A stretch of 64,000 nt of DNA from Longispora fulva (GCF_015751905.1 NZ_JADOUF010000001.1:5456001-5520000); one strand, 5' to 3'. Positions 41,814 to 50,955 are shown, counted from the first letter of the stretch. Translations and numbers: made by a program. Notes: generated from the sequence alone by a model not told the origin.

Positions 41814-42544
41814 TCGCTCGACCCGCTGTTCCCGCTCGGGAAGAACGGCCGCAGCACCCCGGCGAGAGCCTCGATGTTGCGGGTCTGCATCAGCAGCGTC
41901 CCGGGCCCGGTGAACGTCGCGACCAGCCCCTCCCCCGAGGTCACCGACCGGAACAGGCTCTTCGTGGCCTTGTTGATCGTGTACGCCATCCCCGCGTGCC
42001 ACGCCACCAGATGCCCCGTGTCCACGACGTAGCGCTCCCCGTCGGCGAGCACCCGCCGGTGCAGGGCCCCGAACGCCGTCACCAGCAGCACCCCGGTCCC
42101 GCTGACCTGGAGCACGAACGCGCTGTCGCTGCTGAAGAAGCTCCTCGCCCCGCCCCAGCCGGTCTCCACGCCCAGCGAGAGCTCGGCGGCGAGGTAGCAG
42201 GACGCGGCCACGTTGTAGGTGTCCCCAGCGACGTGCAGCGGCACCACATCCCCCGGGGTGGCCGGCGCCAGGGTGAGCTCGCCGGGCCCGCCGCGCGCCG
42301 TGTACGTCGACACGAACGCGCTGCGCCCGCCGACCCCGCGCTTGACGGCTCCCCACAGCCCGCCCTCCATCTTGGACGCCAGCTCCACGTTGCCGGACAT
42401 GCTGACCATCGCGCCGGCCTCGGCCTTCACCGACTGCTCGGGGCCGAGTACGAGAGTGGCCAGCGCGAACGCCGGCCGGTAGTCGATCCGGTAGCTGAAC
42501 GCCCCGGCCTGGCCGGCATCCGGCAACACGTTCAATTCGGTCAT
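41810..42544 (-). CDS. AIM24-family protein (TIGR00266)
   Basis: 244 residues; beta-rich fold with RPAFALATLVLGPEQSVKAEAGAMVSMSG, GGRSAFVSTYTARGGPGELTL and DGERYVVDTGHLVAWHAGM typical of AIM24/TIGR00266. Cytoplasmic; function unknown in bacteria. Start ATG 42544 with TACCCT six nt upstream (leaderless). Confidence 0.9.
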   Translation of the reverse strand: MTELNVLPDAGQAGAFSYRIDYRPAFALATLVLGPEQSVKAEAGAMVSMSGNVELASKMEGGLWGAVKRGVGGRSAFVSTYTARGGPGELTLAPATPGDVVPLHVAGDTYNVAASCYLAAELSLGVETGWGGARSFFSSDSAFVLQVSGTGVLLVTAFGALHRRVLADGERYVVDTGHLVAWHAGMAYTINKATKSLFRSVTSGEGLVATFTGPGTLLMQTRNIEALAGVLRPFFPSGNSGSSD

Positions 42545-42648
42545 CCGCCCAGGGTAGTGCGGGCCGCGCGCCGAAGCGGCGGGTTCGCCGGAAGGAGAGG
42601 GCCGAGCAGCGCGCCCGGCCGGCAGGAGCACCCGGGGGACCGCTGCGC

Positions 42649-42681
42649 GCCGGGGACGCCCCACCGTAACCGGAAAAAGGG
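42649..42681 (-). repeat. Dispersed intergenic repeat, copy B
   Basis: GACGCCCCACCGTAACC followed by GGAAAAAGGG: the longest copy, combining the shared core of A and C with the second half of D and E. Confidence 0.6.
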
Positions 42682-42691
42682 TGTTCGGGTT

Positions 42692-43753
42692 TTACGACAG
42701 CCGGGTGGCGACCGCGGCGAACTGGGCGTCCGTGCCGGTCAGCGCGACCCGGACGTGCCGGTCGCCGGTCGGGCCGTAGGTCGAGCCGGCGGCCACCAGG
42801 ATGCCGTGGCCTGCGAACCAGTCCAGGGTGGACCAGCAGTCCTCGTCGCGGGTGGCCCAGAGGTACAGCCCCGCCTCGGAGTGGTCGATCCGGAAGCCCG
42901 CGCGCTCCAGGGCCGGCTTGAGGACGGCGCGGCGCGCGGCGTACAGGTCGCGCTGGGCGGTCACGTGCGCCTCGTCGCCCAGGGCCGCGACCATGGCGGC
43001 CTGCACCGGGCCGGGCACGATCATGCCGGCGTGTTTGCGGACCGCGAGCAGCTCGCGGACGATCGCCGGGTCCCCGGCGACGAAGCCGGCGCGATAGCCG
43101 GCGAGGTTGGAGCGCTTGGACAGCGAGTGCACGGCGAGCACGCCCGTGTAGTCGCCGTCGCAGACCGACAGGATCGACCGGGGCGTGGTCTCCCAGCCCA
43201 GTTCGAGATAGCACTCGTCGCTGACCACCACGGCTCCGCGCTCGCGGGCCCAGGTGACGACCTTACGCAGGTGCGCCTCGGGCAGCACCCTTCCGGTCGG
43301 GTTCGACGGCGAGTTCAGCCAGACGAGCGACACCCGCTCGGGGCCCGCGGAGGTCAGCGAGTCGGAGCGCAGCAGCCGCGCCCCGGCGAGCTTCACGCCG
43401 ATCTCGTACGTCGGGTACGCCAGCTCCGGGATCATCACCGTGTCGGAGGCCCCGAGCCCGAGCAGGGTCGGCAGCCAGGCGACCAGCTCCTTGGAGCCGA
43501 TCGTGGGCAGCACGTCGAAGCCGTCCACGGCCCCGCACCGCCGCCCCACCCAGTCGGTGAGGGCGGCGCGCAGCGTCGGCGAGCCGGTCGTCACGGGATA
43601 CCCGTGCGCGTCGGACGCGTCAGCCAGGGCCTGACGGACCACGTCGGGCACCGGGTCGACGGGCGTGCCGATCGACAGGTCGATCAGCCCGCCCGGGTGG
43701 GCCCGAGCTTTCTCCTGGTACGGAATCAAGACGTCCCAGGGAAACTCGGGCAA
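42692..43753 (-). CDS. dapC: Succinyldiaminopimelate transaminase
   Basis: 353 residues, PLP fold-type I aminotransferase. SLSKRSNLAGYRAGF contains the PLP lysine, NSPSNPTGR the substrate Arg-loop region, and SDECYLELGW the PLP Asp/Tyr. Directly follows fdxA, 14 nt apart, as in actinobacteria (Rv1177-Rv1178). Makes N-succinyl-LL-DAP between the dapD and dapE steps. Confidence 0.93.
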   Translation of the reverse strand: MPEFPWDVLIPYQEKARAHPGGLIDLSIGTPVDPVPDVVRQALADASDAHGYPVTTGSPTLRAALTDWVGRRCGAVDGFDVLPTIGSKELVAWLPTLLGLGASDTVMIPELAYPTYEIGVKLAGARLLRSDSLTSAGPERVSLVWLNSPSNPTGRVLPEAHLRKVVTWARERGAVVVSDECYLELGWETTPRSILSVCDGDYTGVLAVHSLSKRSNLAGYRAGFVAGDPAIVRELLAVRKHAGMIVPGPVQAAMVAALGDEAHVTAQRDLYAARRAVLKPALERAGFRIDHSEAGLYLWATRDEDCWSTLDWFAGHGILVAAGSTYGPTGDRHVRVALTGTDAQFAAVATRLS

Positions 43754-43767
43754 ACCCTGCGAGACGG

Positions 43768-44097
43768 TCAGTGTCCCTCACCCATCGGGGGAAGGGCCGC
43801 GATGAACGCCGCGTCCTTCTCGATCTTGCCGACCTTGGAGGCGCCGCCCGGGGAACCGAGCTCCTCGAAGAACTCGTAGTTCGCCGGGGTGTAGGTGCCC
43901 TGCCACTGCTTCGGGACGTCGTCCTCGTAGAAGATGGCCTCCACGGGGCAGACGGGCTCGCACGCACCGCAGTCGACGCACTCGTCGGGGTGGATGTAGA
44001 GCATCCGGCCGCCCTCGTAGATGCAGTCCACGGGGCATTCCTCGATGCACGCCTTGTCCAGCACGTCCACACACGGTTCGGCAATGATGTACGTCAC
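43768..44097 (-). CDS. fdxA: Ferredoxin, 7Fe/8Fe type
   Basis: 109 residues. N-terminal [22 protein letters not shown] and [19 protein letters not shown] give the cysteines of a [3Fe-4S]/[4Fe-4S] ferredoxin. Start GTG 44097 with GAGAGGA upstream. Electron donor; probably cotranscribed with dapC. Confidence 0.96.
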   Translation of the reverse strand: MTYIIAEPCVDVLDKACIEECPVDCIYEGGRMLYIHPDECVDCGACEPVCPVEAIFYEDDVPKQWQGTYTPANYEFFEELGSPGGASKVGKIEKDAAFIAALPPMGEGH

Positions 44098-44187
44098 GGT
44101 CGTCCTCTCCGCACTGAATCCACGGCTTTACCCGCCGACGAGTAAGCCTAAGGTGTCCCCGGCGGGCAATCCACCGGGAGGGGCACC

Positions 44188-45156
44188 GTGCTTTCGAAAG
44201 ACGATGTTGGGCGGAGGGTCGTTATTCGCCGCAGGTTGCCAGAAGGCCAGCTTACTGATGCTCTCGGCGAGCTGCGCGGGGTGGTTGACCTTGGTCTCAT
44301 TCTACGGATCGACGACGGGGAGCTCTTTGTCCCATTCGCGGATATCGTTGCGGCGAAGGTGGTTCCGCCCCGGCCGGTGAGGTACTCCGAGATCGCGGCC
44401 CTGGAGCTTTCCGCGGCGGGTGGGTGGCCCGCCCCGGAGACCGCCCGGCTCGGGGACTGGCTGCTGCGGGCCGGCGGCGGGTGGACGAACCGGGCGAACA
44501 GTGCGTTGGCCGTCGGGGATCCCGGGATCTCGCTCGAGGAAGCGGTGGACCGGGTCGCCGACTGGTACCGGGAGCGGGGGCTCGTGCCCCGGTTCGCGGT
44601 GCCGTTGCCTCTCGCGCGGCAGACGGACCGGTTGCTGGAGCGGATGGGGTGGGAGGCGTACACGCCGACGCTGGTGATGACCCGGGACCTCGCGCGGCCA
44701 ACGGCCGGCGCGGCTCCGGCCGCAGGCCAGGACCCGGCGGGCGGCGCGGCGGCCGGGGAGCCGTTGATCCGGCTCAGTGCCACCCCGGACCCCGCCTGGA
44801 TCGCGATGATGGCCGGGCACAAGGGCGCGCTCCCCGACGTCGCGGCCCCGATCCTCACCGGCCCGGACAAGGTCGCCTTCGCCGCCCTGATCCTCGACGG
44901 CGACCTGGTCGCGATCGGCCGGGGCGCGGTCACCGACGACTGGCTCGGTCTGTCCCTGGTCCAGGTGCTGCCGGAGCACCGCCGGCGGGGCCACGCGGCC
45001 CGGGTGGTGGACGCGTTGGCCGCCTGGGGTGGCACCCGGGGCGCGACCAGGGCGTACCTCCAGGTGGAGGAGGGCAACGCCGCGGCGGTGGCGCTCTACG
45101 GATATCTGGGCTTCCAGGTCCACCATAACTACATACACCGTAAAATAGACATTTAA
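44188..45156 (+). CDS. GNAT acetyltransferase with N-terminal SH3-like domain
   Basis: 322 residues: N-terminal ~70 residues form a small beta-barrel (VGRRVVIRRRL...), then a GNAT domain with VQVLPEHRRRGHAARVVDAL (acetyl-CoA loop) and YLQVEEGNAAAVALYGYLGF. GGWTNRANSAL is typical of this actinobacterial pair architecture beside fdxA. GTG 44188; divergent from fdxA. Substrate unknown. Confidence 0.88.
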   Translation: MLSKDDVGRRVVIRRRLPEGQLTDALGELRGVVDLGLILRIDDGELFVPFADIVAAKVVPPRPVRYSEIAALELSAAGGWPAPETARLGDWLLRAGGGWTNRANSALAVGDPGISLEEAVDRVADWYRERGLVPRFAVPLPLARQTDRLLERMGWEAYTPTLVMTRDLARPTAGAAPAAGQDPAGGAAAGEPLIRLSATPDPAWIAMMAGHKGALPDVAAPILTGPDKVAFAALILDGDLVAIGRGAVTDDWLGLSLVQVLPEHRRRGHAARVVDALAAWGGTRGATRAYLQVEEGNAAAVALYGYLGFQVHHNYIHRKIDI

Positions 45157-45170
45157 GTTAATATCGGGCG

Positions 45171-46511
45171 ATGGTGCCCGCCCTGTTGACTCTCGTCCTC
45201 GCGTTCGGGCGGATCCTCAGCCCCGTGGAGCAGTACCCGGTGGACGGCGTGGACGTCGCGAGCTGGCAGCACCCCTGGGGCGCCCCGATCGACTGGGCAC
45301 AGGTGCACGACGCCGGGGTGGACTTCGCCACCGTCAAGGCCACCGAGGGCTCACCCTCCGACGGCACGGCGTACGTGAACCCGTGGTTCCGCACCGACTT
45401 CGACGGGGCCAGGGCCGCCGGACTGCCCGTCGCGCCGTACCACTTCTACCTGGGCCGCACCTCCGGCACCGGGTCCGGGCAGGCGGCCTTCTTCGTCGGA
45501 GAACTCCGCGCGGCCGGCTACACCGGGCAGGGCCCGCTCGAACTGCCGCCCATCCTCGACCTGGAGTGGGACTGGCGGGCCCGGAGCTGTCCGGCCCACG
45601 GCACTGTCGACGACGCGCTGGACTGGCTGCGGACGGTCGCGGACGCGTTCGGCCGGCCACCGGTGGTGTACACGAACCGGTACTTCGTCGCCGACTGCCT
45701 CGGGGGCGGCACGGTACTGGGCGGCTACCCGTTACAGATCGCCCAGTACGGCACCGCGGAGCCCACGGACCTCCCCGCCGGCTGGACAGACTGGCTGCTG
45801 TGGCAGTGGACGGCCCGCGACTCGGTGCCGGGCATCCCGTCCGACCGGGTCACCCGCAGCGTCTTCCGCGGCACCCGGGCGAACCTGGACGCGCTGGCGA
45901 ACCTGGATGGACTAGCGCGCCGAGCGGTTCCGCCGGGCGTTGAGGCTGTCCTCGTGCCGCTTCCAGGCCCGGGTCTTCCAGTCCTTGCCGAGCGCGATCA
46001 CCCCGAGGATGCCCAGGCCGGCCCCGAGGCCGGCGAGCGCCAGATACATCACGAGCTGGCCGAGGACCATGCCGATCCCGCCGTCGAACACCGCCTTGCC
46101 GCTGAACAGCGGGCCGATCACCACGGAGAGCAGGGCCGCCGACCCGCCGGCGACGAGCAGGTCTGCCGCGACCCTGTCCAGCGGATACCGCAGCGCCCAC
46201 CAGGCGGCGGCCGCGACGCACAGCACGGCGATCGCACCGAACGTGATCATGCCGATCCGGGTCTGCTCGGCGTCCTTCGCGATGTCGGCCTTCCACACGA
46301 TCAGCCTCGCCACGGCGTTGATGACGAAGAGCGCCGCGGCGAGCACGCCGACCGGCATCCATCGTTGTCTCATCGGGAATTCATACCCCATCCACCGGGT
46401 ACCGCTCAACAGGCCGGGGCGGCAACGGCGGCATCACGACCTTGTACGCGCCGTACGCCGCGGCGGCCGAGCCGGCGATCAGGTAGACCAGCCCGGTCCA
46501 GCTCCCTGTGA
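45171..46511 (+). CDS. GH25 lysozyme-like muramidase, apparent stop-codon loss
   Basis: Residues 1-24 resemble a short signal peptide; residues 25-235 are a GH25 domain with GVDVASWQH and LDLEWD (DxE catalytic motif). After a local duplication (ANLDAL ANLDGL, about 45885-45920) the frame misses a nearby out-of-frame TAG and reads ~200 Arg/Pro-rich residues antisense to the next gene, to 46511. I regard residues beyond about 250 as readthrough. A 1-2 nt indel would restore a stop. TAATAT six nt before ATG 45171. Hydrolyses peptidoglycan glycan chains. Confidence 0.78.
   Translation: MVPALLTLVLAFGRILSPVEQYPVDGVDVASWQHPWGAPIDWAQVHDAGVDFATVKATEGSPSDGTAYVNPWFRTDFDGARAAGLPVAPYHFYLGRTSGTGSGQAAFFVGELRAAGYTGQGPLELPPILDLEWDWRARSCPAHGTVDDALDWLRTVADAFGRPPVVYTNRYFVADCLGGGTVLGGYPLQIAQYGTAEPTDLPAGWTDWLLWQWTARDSVPGIPSDRVTRSVFRGTRANLDALANLDGLARRAVPPGVEAVLVPLPGPGLPVLAERDHPEDAQAGPEAGERQIHHELAEDHADPAVEHRLAAEQRADHHGEQGRRPAGDEQVCRDPVQRIPQRPPGGGRDAQHGDRTERDHADPGLLGVLRDVGLPHDQPRHGVDDEERRGEHADRHPSLSHREFIPHPPGTAQQAGAATAASRPCTRRTPRRPSRRSGRPARSSSL
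45912..46391 (-). CDS. Hypothetical membrane protein (159 aa)
   Basis: Four hydrophobic helices (PVGVLAAALFVINAVARLIVW; MITFGAIAVLCVAAAAWWAL; LVAGGSAALLSVVIGPLF; VLGQLVMYLALAGLGAGLGILGVIAL) and a basic C-terminal tail. ATG 46391 overlaps the stop of the preceding gene; ATG 46373 is an alternative. Cotranscribed with the 46381 gene after mshB. No family recognised. Confidence 0.75.
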   Translation of the reverse strand: MGYEFPMRQRWMPVGVLAAALFVINAVARLIVWKADIAKDAEQTRIGMITFGAIAVLCVAAAAWWALRYPLDRVAADLLVAGGSAALLSVVIGPLFSGKAVFDGGIGMVLGQLVMYLALAGLGAGLGILGVIALGKDWKTRAWKRHEDSLNARRNRSAR

Positions 46512-46857
46512 TCACGTGGTCCCCCTCGCGCGGGGTCGTCGACCAGTAGACGGCGACCAGCAGCCACAGGACCGCCGGGATCATCGACATCCGGCGCAGC
46601 CCGGTCACCCGGTGGGTCACCGTGGACAGGAACGGGGTCACGACCAGCGCGGCGACCGCCGACACCGGGAGCAGCACCCCGAACAGCCGGAACGGGGTGA
46701 AGAACGCCTCGGCCGTCGAGGTCACCACAGCCATCCAGCAGGCCACGATCACGACGACCGTGTCGTGGAACGGCCGCCAGAGGGGCCGCAGCACCTCGAG
46801 CGCCGTGGACCAGAAGGACCGCTCGGACAGGCCAGGGACATGCTCCGGAACGCTCAC
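46381..46857 (-). CDS. Hypothetical membrane protein (158 aa)
   Basis: Three or four hydrophobic helices ([63 protein letters not shown]). Start GTG 46857 overlaps the mshB stop (GTGA); TACCCT six nt upstream suggests an internal leaderless promoter too. Operon mshB-this-45912. Unknown role. Confidence 0.75.
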   Translation of the reverse strand: MSVPEHVPGLSERSFWSTALEVLRPLWRPFHDTVVVIVACWMAVVTSTAEAFFTPFRLFGVLLPVSAVAALVVTPFLSTVTHRVTGLRRMSMIPAVLWLLVAVYWSTTPREGDHVITGSWTGLVYLIAGSAAAAYGAYKVVMPPLPPRPVERYPVDGV

Positions 46858-47717
46858 TCCGACAGGGTAACGCCCGCGAACAGGTCGTTCTCCCAGCCGT
46901 AGGGTCCGACGCCCGGGCCCTTCTCCCCGACCGGCAGGGTGTAGAACTCCACGCCCATCATGTCCGAGCCCGAGCCCGCGGCCAGCGTGAACATCCACGA
47001 CGTGGGCGGCACCTGGGTGGCGTGCGCGCGCAGGGCCGCCATCTTCTCCTCCGCGTACGGCGTCGCGTCGATCCGGGCGGCGATCAGCTCGTCCGGGGTG
47101 CCGAACGGCAGGTCGTCCACGTTCTCCACGCCGGAGAACGGGTTGTCGGTGGAGCCGGAGAACTCGGCCATCCCGGCCTCCATGACGCTGCGGGGCACCG
47201 CCGTCCAGTACACCTTCTGCGGGGCGGCGTCGCCGGCCAGCTCGCAGGCGCGCATCGTCACCCGGTGGGCCTGGATGTGGTCGGGGTGGCCGTAGAACCC
47301 GATCTCGTCGTAGGTGACGACGACCTGCGGCCGGACCTCCTCGAACACCTTCACCAGGTGCCCGGCGGCCTCGTCGAGGTCGGCGCCCCAGAAGGCGCGC
47401 GGGTGGTTGTTGGCCGGGGTGTCCATCATCCCGGAGTCGCGGTAGCGCCCCGCGCCGCCCAGGAACCGGACGTCCGACACGCCGAGCGCCCGGCAGGCCA
47501 CGGTCAGCTCGGAGACCCGGAAACCGCCCAACTGGTCGGCTTCGGCGGCGATCAGCCCGGCCAGCTCGGGGACGTGGATCTCGCCTTCCTCGCCCAAAGT
47601 ACAGGTCACCAGCGTCACGTTCGCGCCCTCTGCGGCGTATCGGGCCATGGTGGCCCCGGTGCCGATGGTCTCGTCGTCGGGATGAGCGTGCACGAATACG
47701 ATGCTGCGGGAGGTCAC
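46854..47717 (-). CDS. mshB: GlcNAc-Ins deacetylase of mycothiol synthesis
   Basis: 287 residues of the LmbE-like family: [13 protein letters not shown] (zinc-binding His-Asp), [14 protein letters not shown] (second zinc His). Deacetylates GlcNAc-inositol in mycothiol synthesis. Position near dap genes matches Rv1170 area. GTG 47717 is 18 bp from the divergent S9 peptidase start. Confidence 0.94.
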   Translation of the reverse strand: MTSRSIVFVHAHPDDETIGTGATMARYAAEGANVTLVTCTLGEEGEIHVPELAGLIAAEADQLGGFRVSELTVACRALGVSDVRFLGGAGRYRDSGMMDTPANNHPRAFWGADLDEAAGHLVKVFEEVRPQVVVTYDEIGFYGHPDHIQAHRVTMRACELAGDAAPQKVYWTAVPRSVMEAGMAEFSGSTDNPFSGVENVDDLPFGTPDELIAARIDATPYAEEKMAALRAHATQVPPTSWMFTLAAGSGSDMMGVEFYTLPVGEKGPGVGPYGWENDLFAGVTLSE

Positions 47718-47735
47718 TCGGCTACTTTAGACCGT
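47718..47735. promoter_or_regulatory. Overlapping divergent leaderless promoters, mshB/S9 peptidase
   Basis: TACTTT (47723-47728) is 7 nt from ATG 47736; its complement-side TAAAGT (47724-47729) is 6 nt from GTG 47717. The two -10 elements overlap almost fully. Confidence 0.68.
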
Positions 47736-49787
47736 ATGGTGGACTTTCCCGAGCTCGCCGCACGGACCCACGGGTTCAGCAGCGGCACGCCCCGCGCCGT
47801 CACCGTTTCCCCCGACGGCTCACGGGTCGTCTTCCTGAGATCGACGGGCCCCACTGATCCGTACGACCAGCTCTGGATCATGGATCTACCTGCGGGAACA
47901 GAGCGTCGGATCGGCCCGAGGGTCACCGAGGACGCGCCGACGGCCGCCGAGGCCGCCCTGCGCGAGCGGCTGCGCCTGAACACCCTGGGCATCGGGGCGT
48001 ACTCGACGGACGCCGCCGCCCGCACCGCCGTCTACACCGCGGCCGGGCGGCTGTACCGGGCGGATCTGCTCACCGGCGCCGCCGAGGAGGTGCCCACGGC
48101 CGGCCCGGTCACCGAACCCCGGCTGGACCCGACGGGCCAGCGGATCGCGTACGTGACGGACGGCCAGCTCCGGGTCATCCACCCCGACGGCACGGACGTG
48201 CTGCTCGCCGGGGAGGCCAACGTGACCTGGGGGCTGGCGGAGTTCGTCGCCGCCGAGGAGCTGGGCAGGTCCCGGGGCTACTGGTGGGCCCCCGACGGCG
48301 AGCGCCTGCTCGTCGCCCGGGTGGACGAGAGCCGGCTGACCCGGTTCGTGCTCGCCGACCCGTCCGACCCGTCGGCCGAGCCCCGGGTGGTGCGCCGGCC
48401 GGTGCCGGGCGGCGACAACGCCCAGGTGTCGCTGCACGTCCTCGACCTCGACGGGGGCTGGGTGGACGTGCACTGGGACCGGGCCGCGTACCCGTATCTG
48501 GTCTCCGCCGAATGGGGCGCCTCCGGCCCGCTGGTCACGGTGCTCCGCCGACTGCAACAGCACGGCCTGGCCCTGACCATCGACCCCCGGACCGGCGAGA
48601 CCCAGGTGCACGCCGAGCTGTCCGACCCGCACTGGGTCGAGCCGGTGCCCGGCACCCCGACCCGACTGCCCGACGGCCGGGTGCTGCTGTCCGGCGAGCT
48701 GGTCCGCGACGGCCTGGACGCCCGGTGCCTGTTCGCCGACGGCGCGCTGCTCACCCCGCCGGCGCTGTACCCGCGCTCGATCTGCGGGCTGCTCGACGAC
48801 GGGCTGCTGGTGGCCGCGAGTGAGGGCGAGCCCAGTGAACAGCACCTCTACCTGGTCAGCCTCGCGCCGAGCACCGCCCCGCGCCGGCTGACGTCCGCGC
48901 CCGGCTGGCACACCGGGGTGGCGACCGGTTCCACGTACGTGCGCTGCTCCACCTCCCTGGACCACCCGCGGCCACGGTGGACCGTCGTCACCCCGACCGG
49001 GGAGCACGAGCTGCGCAGCCTGTCGGCGGAGCACCCGTACCCGGCCCGGCCAGCGCTCGCCCGGGTCACCGACCGGGAGATCCCGACCTCCGTGCTGTAC
49101 CCGACCGGGCACGTGGCCGGCCAGCGCCGGCTCCCGGTGCTGGTGAACAGCTACGGCGGCCCGTCCGGCCAGATGGTGCTGGCCCGGCGGGGCGTGTGGC
49201 AGGAGCGCCAGTGGTGGGCCGAGCAGGGCTTCGCCGTGGTGACGATCGACGGGCGGGGCACGCCGGGGTGCTCCCCGCAGTACGAGAAGATCATCCACCA
49301 CCGGCTGGCCGACATCGCACTGTCCGACCAGTGCGACGCCCTCGCCGCGCTCGCCGCCAAGCACCCCGACCTGGACCTGGACCGGGTCGCGATCCGCGGC
49401 TGGTCCTTCGGCGGCTGGCTCGCCGCGGCGGCCGTCCTCCGCCGACCCGACGTCTTCCACGCCGCGATCGCCGGCGCGCCGGTCACCGAGTGGGAGCTGA
49501 CCGACACGGCGTTCACGGAACGCTACCTGGGCCTGCCCGAGGAACAGCCAGAGGTCTACGCCCGGCACAGCCTGCTGGCCGACGCCGAGGCCCTGTCCCG
49601 CCCACTGCTCCTGATCCACGGCCTGGCCGACGACAACGTGCACGTCGCGCACACCCTGAAACTCTCGGCTGCCCTGACGGCTGCCGGCCGCCCGCACTCG
49701 GTCCTCCCCCTGGTGGGCGCCACCCACATGGGCCTGAACACCCTCCCGCTGGAACTGGACTTCCTCAGAAGAGCTTTCAACCTCTGA
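47736..49787 (+). CDS. S9-family prolyl oligopeptidase-type peptidase
   Basis: 683 residues: an N-terminal ~430-residue beta-propeller (DPP-IV-like repeats; FVAAEEL, the DPP-IV-type Glu pair) and a C-terminal alpha/beta hydrolase domain with VAIRGWSFGGWL (nucleophile Ser), LIHGLADDNV (Asp) and VGATHMGL (His). Cleaves short proline-containing peptides; cytoplasmic, no signal. TACTTT seven nt upstream. Confidence 0.93.
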   Translation: MVDFPELAARTHGFSSGTPRAVTVSPDGSRVVFLRSTGPTDPYDQLWIMDLPAGTERRIGPRVTEDAPTAAEAALRERLRLNTLGIGAYSTDAAARTAVYTAAGRLYRADLLTGAAEEVPTAGPVTEPRLDPTGQRIAYVTDGQLRVIHPDGTDVLLAGEANVTWGLAEFVAAEELGRSRGYWWAPDGERLLVARVDESRLTRFVLADPSDPSAEPRVVRRPVPGGDNAQVSLHVLDLDGGWVDVHWDRAAYPYLVSAEWGASGPLVTVLRRLQQHGLALTIDPRTGETQVHAELSDPHWVEPVPGTPTRLPDGRVLLSGELVRDGLDARCLFADGALLTPPALYPRSICGLLDDGLLVAASEGEPSEQHLYLVSLAPSTAPRRLTSAPGWHTGVATGSTYVRCSTSLDHPRPRWTVVTPTGEHELRSLSAEHPYPARPALARVTDREIPTSVLYPTGHVAGQRRLPVLVNSYGGPSGQMVLARRGVWQERQWWAEQGFAVVTIDGRGTPGCSPQYEKIIHHRLADIALSDQCDALAALAAKHPDLDLDRVAIRGWSFGGWLAAAAVLRRPDVFHAAIAGAPVTEWELTDTAFTERYLGLPEEQPEVYARHSLLADAEALSRPLLLIHGLADDNVHVAHTLKLSAALTAAGRPHSVLPLVGATHMGLNTLPLELDFLRRAFNL

Positions 49788-49821
49788 CGGCTACGGAGGG
49801 GCCCGACCCGGCGCGCGCCGG

Positions 49822-50028
49822 TCAGGCCCCGGGGGCCCGGTCGAAGTCGCCGGCCTTGACCCCGCCGAGGAAGGAGAGCCACTCGCCTGACGGGTAGGTG
49901 AGGAGTGGCCCGAGGCCGTGCTGTTTGGAGTCCCGGACAACGGCGGCGCCATCCACAGTGCGCGCGACCTCAACACAGCCGTTGGGGTCGTTGCCGCTCC
50001 TGGTCGACTTCTTGAAGTTCAGCTCCAT
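49822..50028 (-). CDS. DUF397 protein
   Basis: 68 residues: KKSTRSGNDPNGCVEVA and VVRDSKQHGLGPLLTYPSGEW are the DUF397 signature. One nt after the XRE gene, the classic actinobacterial pair (whiJ-like). Typically acts with the HTH partner as a DNA-binding-linked toxin-antitoxin-like or developmental switch; role here unknown. Confidence 0.92.
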   Translation of the reverse strand: MELNFKKSTRSGNDPNGCVEVARTVDGAAVVRDSKQHGLGPLLTYPSGEWLSFLGGVKAGDFDRAPGA

Positions 50029-50029
50029 G

Positions 50030-50884
50030 TCATCCCTTACTCAGCCGGTCGTGCTCGTCCGCCACCTCCCTGATCAGCTCGACCGACGCGCGCGGCGACA
50101 GGGCCAGCGCCTGGAGGTGTGCATGGAGAATCCTAAACTCCGAGTAGTCGGCTTCCTCGTCGGATATTGAGCCGCCGGCCACGCCCGACGCGTAGACGTA
50201 GCGGTCCTGTTCGCCGAAGACAGTGAGAGCACCGACAGTCGTCAGGAAGCCCGCCTCGAAGCGCACGACTTGCAGTAGGACTCTCGGTCGATCCACGAGC
50301 GCCAGCAGATGTCGAAGCTGGTCAGCCATGAGTGCATGACTTCCCACCACTCGGCGAAGCACCGACTCGTCGATCACCGCGAGGTACTCGGGCGGCCCCT
50401 CCTTGCCCAACACCGAGTCCTGCCGCGCCAGCCTGATGTCGACAAATCTCCGGGTCATTTCCTCGTTGCCATGTGGATATCCGGTCTCGTAGACGGCCAG
50501 GGCATAGGCCTCGGTCTGGAGCAGCCCGGGCACGACGACCCCCGAGAACTCCTGGATGACCGTGGCTTCAGCCTCGATGTCGCAATAGAGCGCGTGCGTC
50601 GAGGACAGCAACGCCGCGTGCTGCTCCAGCCAGCCTGTCTTCTTGCTGTCGCGGAGCATCTGCTCCACTTTCGAGCGAGTCGTCTCGTCCATGACCTCAT
50701 ACGTATTCATCAGGTCACGCAGCCCGGCACGGGTCAACCGGGAATGGCCGTTCTCGAAGCGGCTCAGAGTCAGTCGGGTGATGTCCAGCTTCTCGGCAGC
50801 CTGGTCCTGGGTGAACCCGGCATCCTCGCGGAACTTCTTCAACTCCGCGCCCAACCGACGGAGACGGATGTTCGGTTTGGGCAC
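50030..50884 (-). CDS. XRE-family regulator with DUF5753 domain
   Basis: 284 residues: N-terminal HTH_31/XRE (LKKFREDAGFTQDQAAEKLDITRLTLSRFENGH) and C-terminal DUF5753 (IQEFSGVVVPGLLQTEAYA). GTG 50884 is chosen for GAGGAG 8 nt upstream; longer frames have no support. Palindrome TGATACGTATCA lies in its promoter. Pairs with DUF397. Confidence 0.92.
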   Translation of the reverse strand: MPKPNIRLRRLGAELKKFREDAGFTQDQAAEKLDITRLTLSRFENGHSRLTRAGLRDLMNTYEVMDETTRSKVEQMLRDSKKTGWLEQHAALLSSTHALYCDIEAEATVIQEFSGVVVPGLLQTEAYALAVYETGYPHGNEEMTRRFVDIRLARQDSVLGKEGPPEYLAVIDESVLRRVVGSHALMADQLRHLLALVDRPRVLLQVVRFEAGFLTTVGALTVFGEQDRYVYASGVAGGSISDEEADYSEFRILHAHLQALALSPRASVELIREVADEHDRLSKG

Positions 50885-50955
50885 GATGATCACTCCTCGA
50901 CTCGTCCTTCCTAGATCGACTATTTTCCTGCGTGTCAGGGCTTTACACAAGTACC

